From positions 3,393,236 to 3,457,235 of the forward strand of contig JAGGNK010012559.1 of assembly GCA_017590115.1 (NCBI GenBank): a DNA stretch of 64,000 nt. The letters run 5' to 3'. A program made the translations under genes and the position numbers. Source of the stretch: Montifringilla adamsi. Lineage: Eukaryota; Chordata; Aves; Passeriformes; Passeridae. Shown here piece by piece: positions 58,336-64,000 of this stretch; position 1 is the first letter of the stretch; every line of letters starts with the position of its first letter. The notes below the pieces were generated by a model. That model ran no database searches, was not told the origin of the DNA, and saw only the letters and a list, made by a program, of their open reading frames with translations.

Positions 58336-58745
58336 ACTTTTGATATTGATGATGTATAAATGTGTCCCTGATCAGACACTAACTGTAATTATTTGCAGCT
58401 TAAAGGTTTAACAATTGTGTCAACCTGAAGTTTTCAGAGGGTGGGAACAGACACTGGGGCGCTGCGAATTAAACCATGCTGGCAACCACTTAAAAGTGCT
58501 CCTAATAGGTTTGGCTGTAGGAGCTTATTAACTGACAGGAGAAGTCCTGCCATGGGGAAAGGAGCTTCCTTTTATGAGCTACAGAAAATAAATTAGATTT
58601 TTATTTCCTCTATGTAGGTAGAAAAAGCTCTTTGATATCCAGAAACACGAAAAAATAAATTGTTATAACAGCCAGACAATAATTTAATTTTGAAAATGGA
58701 ACCTGTTCTGTTATTTCAAGTTTCTGGCTCCCATCAGCAAGGTGA
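58336..58745. other. Unique AT-rich spacer
   Basis: No element recognised. Confidence 0.5.
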
Positions 58746-58818
58746 GGTCAAATATACATACATATGTGTGTGTACATATATATATAGAAAGAAAGAGAGA
58801 GAGGAAAAAAGAGAGATA
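58746..58818 (+). repeat. AT/GT and GA simple repeats
   Basis: TACATACATATGTGTGTGTACATATATATATA followed by a purine run AGAAAGAAAGAGAGAGAGG, directly before the next CR1. Confidence 0.85.
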
Positions 58819-58825
58819 ATGACAA

Positions 58826-59032
58826 GTTGTTCCCTGTGAGGGTGGTGAGGCCCTGGCACAGGGTGCCCAGAGAAGCTGTGGCTGCTCCATCCCTGGAAGT
58901 GCCCAAGGCCAGGTTGGATGGGGCTTGGAGCACCCTGGGATAGTGGAAGATGTCCCTGCCTGTGGCAGGGGGTGGAACAGGGTGGGCTTTGATGTCCCTT
59001 CCAACCCAAACCATTCTGGGATTCTATATATA
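58826..59032 (+). mobile_element. CR1 LINE 3' fragment
   Basis: Reads TTCCCTGTGAGGGTGGTGAG, GCCCTGGCACAGGGTGCCCA, GGCCAGGTTGGATGGGGCTT and ends CCATTCTGGGATTCT. A classic 3'-end fragment; its tail runs into ATATATATAAATATT and then a G/T-rich tract. Confidence 0.95.
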
Positions 59033-59040
59033 TAAATATT

Positions 59041-59190
59041 TTGGGGGGTTGGGGTTTTGGGGTTTTTTTGGGGTGGTTGGTTGGTTGGTTTTTTGTTTTG
59101 GTTGGTTGGTTTGGGGTTTTTGGGTGGTTTTTGTTTTTTTTTTGTTTGTTTGTTTGTTTGTTTGTTTTTTTGGTTTTTTTTGTGGTGCTG
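59041..59190 (+). repeat. G/T-rich low-complexity tract with a G-quadruplex motif
   Basis: Four G runs of at least four at 59043-59048, 59051-59054, 59059-59062 and 59070-59073, with loops of 2, 4 and 7, followed by GGTTGGTTGGTT and (TTTG)n. It encodes apparent membrane-like or lysine/glutamine-rich frames (59057-59269, 58711-59343) that are artefacts of composition. Confidence 0.9.
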
Positions 59191-60280
59191 TTCAAGCTTT
59201 GCTTCCTTTAAACAACAGCTGGAGAGAGACAAGAACTCCAAGTGCACCATTCGGGCACTCAGAGCCTGACTCTCCTCCCTGCCCTGCGAGGCCAAAGGTC
59301 CAGAGTTCAGCCTTTGGGCTGGGGTTCTGCTGGGCCAGTGCACATCTGGGACTGCTCCTGCAGCTCAGGGAGCAGCTCACCCTCTTTGGGCTCCTAAGGG
59401 AAAGAGTTTTCACATTAGGGCTGTAATTTCCCTGCAGATAAAAGCCAGGACTAACCACCAGCCTTGCCCTCTGCAGAGCACACCTGGTCAGAGAGGCAGC
59501 TCTGCCAAGGACTGACCTGTCCCAGTCCTCACTGCCCTGGCCAAAAGCCACTCCAGGATGTGCAAAACAGACAACGAGATAAATTAAATGATACTCAATA
59601 AACAAACAGTATCTCCAAGTTTGCATTCAGACCACAATCAAGGAAAAAATATTCCTGTGCTTATCTCTGCACACAGCTCCCACCCACTAATGCCAGAGGC
59701 ACAAGTCTTTCCAGGACCAAACCATGATCAGTTCATAATTGCAAAAATCTCCCAAGCACCAGGCTTTTAATTGTTTCTCTAAGATTTGCCTAAGAGCTAT
59801 TTTAATTCCAAGCAGCTGTCTTAAAGAATAACAAGAAAACAACTTAATATGTAGGGCTTGACTGGGATAGCTCATTATTGATTGAGTAGAGAAGAAATAA
59901 TTAAGTTCCTGAAAAATACATTTTGAGGCTACTTTGAGGAGAGTTTCAGAGACCAAATGAAGGACTCAGGGGGGAGTTTTTGTATTTTGGCACAGCAAGA
60001 GAATTGCACAAGCCCTGCTAGAGCTGCAGGAGCTGAGGTTGGTTCTGTGGTGGTCCATGGCACTGGGTGGTGTCTGTGCAGACCATGGGACAGACTGGCT
60101 GCTCCTGTTTGCTCTTTACCCTTTTCAGCCATGTCCAGCCCTCCACCACCCTGGAGAGGAACCTTCCCCATGGGCACAGCCAGCCTGAGTGCCCACCTGG
60201 CCTGTGGGGCTGGCTAGGTGTGGTCAGTGCCTCCCTGGACCAGCTCTGACTATCAGGGCTACACAGATATCTGCTGTCCT
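59191..60280. other. Unique noncoding DNA
   Basis: No element or gene recognised. AT-rich from 59570 to 59940. Confidence 0.5.
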
Positions 60281-60312
60281 TAAAAAAAAACAAAACAAAA
60301 CAAAAAAAAAAA
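60281..60312 (+). repeat. A-rich simple repeat
   Basis: Runs of A interrupted by single C bases (AAAACAAAACAAAA pattern). Confidence 0.9.
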
Positions 60313-63300
60313 CCCACAAACATTTCTCCCCCTCCCTGTAAGTTATGTAGAACCTCTCCTACTTAGAGGCACTTTTCATCAATTATCCCAGCCCATCTGG
60401 CTTTGTCTCCAAGTGGCATTGATTATGAGCATCCTGTGCCCTAGAGATAAACACACCAGCCCCATTTCCCCCCTGTGCCTTCTCCATATTGGCTCCTAAC
60501 GTGATCAGCCTGGTGATGATCAGCCTGCTGGGAAATCAATAAGAGCACAGACATGTCACAGCCCCAAGATTAATGGAACTGACTTGGCACAGAAAACTTC
60601 CCTGCATTCACGCAGCCAGCCCACGGTGCTTGTCAGTTCAAGTTTCCCTAACCACAGGCACGGATCCAACTTCGTGGCCATCCTCAGAGCTGGAGCTCAC
60701 CCACTCCCACAGCTCTGGCTGCAGAGCCACCACTGAAACAGCCCACACCAAATCCATCAGGAGACAATGCAGAGACTGAAAAAAGTACCTTTATCCCAAG
60801 TAGTCATGAGCCGAATAAAAACCAGCCTAACAAAAAGCCCCAAACCCTGTCTACACAGATTGGTTCTGGCAGGTTAGCAGCTGCATTTTGTTAATGATAA
60901 TCATTCTGGGGAAGGCCAATTAACTTTTCCATTAATCCATCAAATCAGCCCCTTGTCTTGCTTTGGTTTTACATTTAATATAGCTCAGAATCACTCCTCT
61001 CCAGTGTGACTGCTGCAAATCCCATGCAGGAGTGGCTGCTGGATCACCTTTTCCACACGCCTCAGTTTGCACAGCCCTGGCACAGGGGTCTGCCCCTGCA
61101 GAAATCACTCTGCAATCTCTAATGGAAATGTGGGAATGGACTTCCCCACGGTACTGATGGGTGAAGCCATGAGCAGGTGCTGCAGAGATCAAGAAAAGAA
61201 GCAGGAGGGCAGAGACAAGAGGGTACTACACATCTTACGACTTACAGAATCTATAATATGCACCCAAGAGGTGGATAATTTAAAGTGCTTTGATGAGCTA
61301 TTAGCAGTAAGTAATAGCTGCCATTAACTCCAGCAGAGCAAGGTCATGCAAGCTCCCAGAATCTGTTCTGCTGAGGATTTTCAGCTCAGCATTTTCTCTC
61401 CACATGCCATGAAGCTGTGCAGGCTGAGATTGCATTCCCATTTCCTTACAGCCAAGTCAAACCCACCACACATCGATTCCCCAGAGCTGGATCCCTCACC
61501 CAGAGCTCAGGAAAGGACCTCTGGAGACATTTCAGGACAAACAGCCCATTGCAGGCAGAACTTCACTCTTAATGCTACCAATTACAAAGCACAAGAATTA
61601 AGTAATTTAATTTTCAACCTGGATCTATAGGGCTGAGGATGAAAGGATACAAAGCTGTCCCATTGTTTGCAAACTAACAGCAGCTCTAAGAGCCAGCCTG
61701 GATCCTGGAACAGAGGGAGAGAGAGGGAAATGAAAGAGCATGTGTGTAAAATATAGATAAGAAAGCAAATCCCAGCTGTCGTCCCTATCAGCCCTTCCTA
61801 TTTCTCTGGCAAGAACATGTAATTTTGTGCCGTAATAGCAAAGGTTGGAGTGACTGCTGTCACATTTGAATGATACTGCTATAGCTCCCCTCTTTATATG
61901 TATCTGAAATGGGAATCTTGGAATCTGGTGGCTGGGTACTGGTGGTTTTTTCCAACACTTGTCTCAGTCCCTCCTTTTCTATATAAAATGCCCCGTTCTG
62001 AAGCACAGATCAGAGATAAACAACAATATGTGCCTTGCATGTTCAGAGACTTTCTGAAACATCCTACCATTTCTCCTTTCACAGAGCTGTAATTTGTGCT
62101 CCCACAAACCTACGAAAAATCAAATTTACCCATGCCCAAAGCAAATCCCTTTTGAAATGAATGTTTAATTCCTGCCTTGAGGACAGGACCAAAGAATAAG
62201 CTCCCTTAGAACAAAGAGAACAGCCCAATTTTAGTACATCAATGGAAGAGGCAGAAATTACTTCAAGAAGCAGCTCCAGGTGTAAATGGGTGGGTGAGTG
62301 GGAGTAGGAACATTCAGGGAGGCACCAGATTCTGGGGACGCTGCCTAAAACACGAGCTGGGAGCCAGCACCTCACGTATGCAGCCTGTCACAGCTCCAGC
62401 CCACAAGTTTCCTCTCAAAACTTTTAAGAAGAATCTGTTCAACACTTCCAGCCTCAAAACACACACTTCATTCCCATTCAGCTCAAGAGTTTTACTTCTC
62501 TGATCATAAGTGTTAGCACTATACATAGAATGCATTACACATGGTCAAATTCACAAGAAACATGAGTTTCTAGATAATCAACAATTTTGCAATGGAACTG
62601 TAAGCAAGAGTTGAATTAATCTTATATTTAAAACCTTAAATCTTTACTTAATGTGTACTTAAGGACAGAGCTTAAGTTCTGCATGTGCACACTTGTCAAG
62701 TTTTTTGCTAAATTAATGTGGTAAATAGCTGTAGAAAAAAAGATTCGGTGAAATAAATTCAGAGAGTCATGAAATTAGAGGTGCTTGGTTGTTACCTCCC
62801 CAGAATTATGGAATGAAACAATAGCTTCCCATTCCAAGCCCCTGGAGCAGACTTTAAAATTCAGATCCACTTCCCTTGTTCTGCAGGGAGAAACATTACA
62901 GGGATTTTTATTTTTTTTTTAATGCACTGATATTTCATTAGAAGTGGACCCAAGCCACGGGCCCCTCTCACCTGCCCTGGCAGCACTGCCTCCTCTCTGC
63001 ACGCTCCATTTCCCACCTGAAAAACACCCCCAGCCCCCCTTCTCAAGCACTGCCACTTCTGACTGATAGCACAAAATTGAACTGCACTAAGCACACATCC
63101 GAAAATCTGATAAATATTGTTTGGAAATATAATTGAGGTTTAACTGGAGCATGAATTTTTCACTTTGAAGCAAAGATTTCTGCACTTATTTATGAGGAAG
63201 ATTTAGTGTTGCAAATAGCGATGACAGTTGAGATAAATGTTAACCCGAGCTGTGCTTTCCCCATAACCTGCAGAGCTCTCTTGGCAGTGCTGCGTGTCAG

Positions 63301-64000
63301 CAGGACACACATCACCGGGCAGAGCTGCAGAAAGCCCCAGACACTCCCAGCCCTGCTCTTGCCAGGCTCAGAAAGAGATCAGAAGCATCCAACACATTTG
63401 GGGTGCAAAATCCGAGCTAAACATCGAGACTGAGCCTTGGCTTACCCTTGGATCAGGTTTTGTGTCAACACGGCTCTTGGCACATCGGTTGATGGCTTGG
63501 TCATGAATATTTAAGAGCAAAGTGCTCCCCAAAGTTGTTTTACAACACCAGAACTCATCTCCCACTGCAGTTATTCTGCTTTCAGTCCCCACGGTGGAAT
63601 CTGTACCACTTTGTACCCAATAGTTTGGCCATTACCGAGGCACTTGGAGATAACAGGAAGGGGCTATCATGCTTTAATCTAAAACTCTGTGTTTTAATAT
63701 CCTAGGAAATCTCTTACCCCGGTGCTGAGAACTGCAGGAGCTGTTGTTTGTCAGAGCACTCAGCCACATCCTGCACGTTGTGCAAACACCCAAAACAAAC
63801 CTTACACCCCCAAAACCTTAGAAGGCTGCTACGTTAAACAGAACACCTTCTGATAGAAGGTGCAAAAGCTAATTCCATTTTAATATTATCAGAGTAGTTG
63901 ATATTAAACTATATCACTCCACTTTCATCTGTGTTTTCATAGGTTTATCTCTGAATTTGAATGCAGCAAGTGCTCAAACTGCCGGAACGTGCTGCTCTAA
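60313..64000. other. Unique noncoding DNA to the window end
   Basis: No transposon or gene recognised in 3.7 kb. AT-rich parts lie at 60890-61000, 62500-62780 and 63100-63240. A small 7-bp stem (CACCTTC/GAAGGTG) with a 5-nt loop is at 63844-63862, and an imperfect AT palindrome at about 63880-63906. Frames are short and unrecognised. Confidence 0.5.

Noticed and set aside
58711..59343. 210-codon minus-strand frame rich in Lys/Asn/Gln/Thr, and opposite-strand membrane-like frame
   Set aside because: Both are translations of the G/T-rich simple repeat plus CR1 sequence.
1..64000. CRISPR arrays, operons, ribosome-binding sites or rho-independent terminators
   Set aside because: The window is vertebrate noncoding DNA; no regularly spaced repeat/spacer arrays or bacterial gene structure exists.

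Overview
This window reads as intergenic or deep intronic DNA from a bird. I found no convincing protein-coding gene, exon, rRNA or tRNA. The avian call rests on many 5'-truncated CR1 LINE copies (3' tail close to 'CCAACCCAAACCATTCTATGATTCT'), compact solo LTRs of bird endogenous-retrovirus type, and the absence of mammalian Alu, B1 or L1 sequence. A songbird or other neoavian is plausible, but this is inference. The open reading frames are mostly short, overlap on both strands, and match no family I recognise. The longest ones coincide with repeats that lack stop codons.

Layout. 1-9.1 kb is mostly unique DNA with a 47-bp minisatellite (4487-4723), a pyrimidine tract (5411-5487) and a 69-bp duplication with a shortened third copy (7336-7816). 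A solo LTR lies at 9090-9540. 9.5-15.6 kb is unique DNA with AT-rich segments and a CpG-island-like patch (14101-14520). 15.6-18.7 kb carries five CR1 pieces, two of them tail-to-tail. 18.7-33 kb is largely unique, with one LTR (22796-23247), CR1 pieces at 23.9 and 27.6 kb and a purine-rich minisatellite at 30.7 kb. 33-40.1 kb is denser: CR1 pieces, two LTRs, a 22-bp-arm inverted repeat (35303-35392) and a 139-bp segment present twice, 5.4 kb apart, with only two differences. 40-50 kb has five CR1 pieces, a diverged 41-bp tandem repeat, a perfect 21-bp palindrome and a 561-bp LTR bounded by CAGGG. 50-59.2 kb has an LTR on the plus strand, more CR1, an LTR nested inside a CR1, and a G/T-rich tract able to form a G-quadruplex. 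59.2-64 kb is unique DNA.

Six LTRs form one related set: two subfamilies share TGATGCC...GGCATCA termini. In sense orientation they have a TATA box and, about 90-120 bp later, an AATAAA signal. Five are sense on the minus strand and one on the plus strand. Three keep an octamer (ATGCAAAT) just upstream of the TATA position. AT-rich, TAATTA-bearing stretches between repeats are candidate conserved noncoding elements, but conservation cannot be judged from one sequence. I do not see an obvious new biological system. The items most worth checking are the 139-bp pair, the 35.3-kb hairpin, the octamer-TATA LTR family and the CpG-island-like patch.
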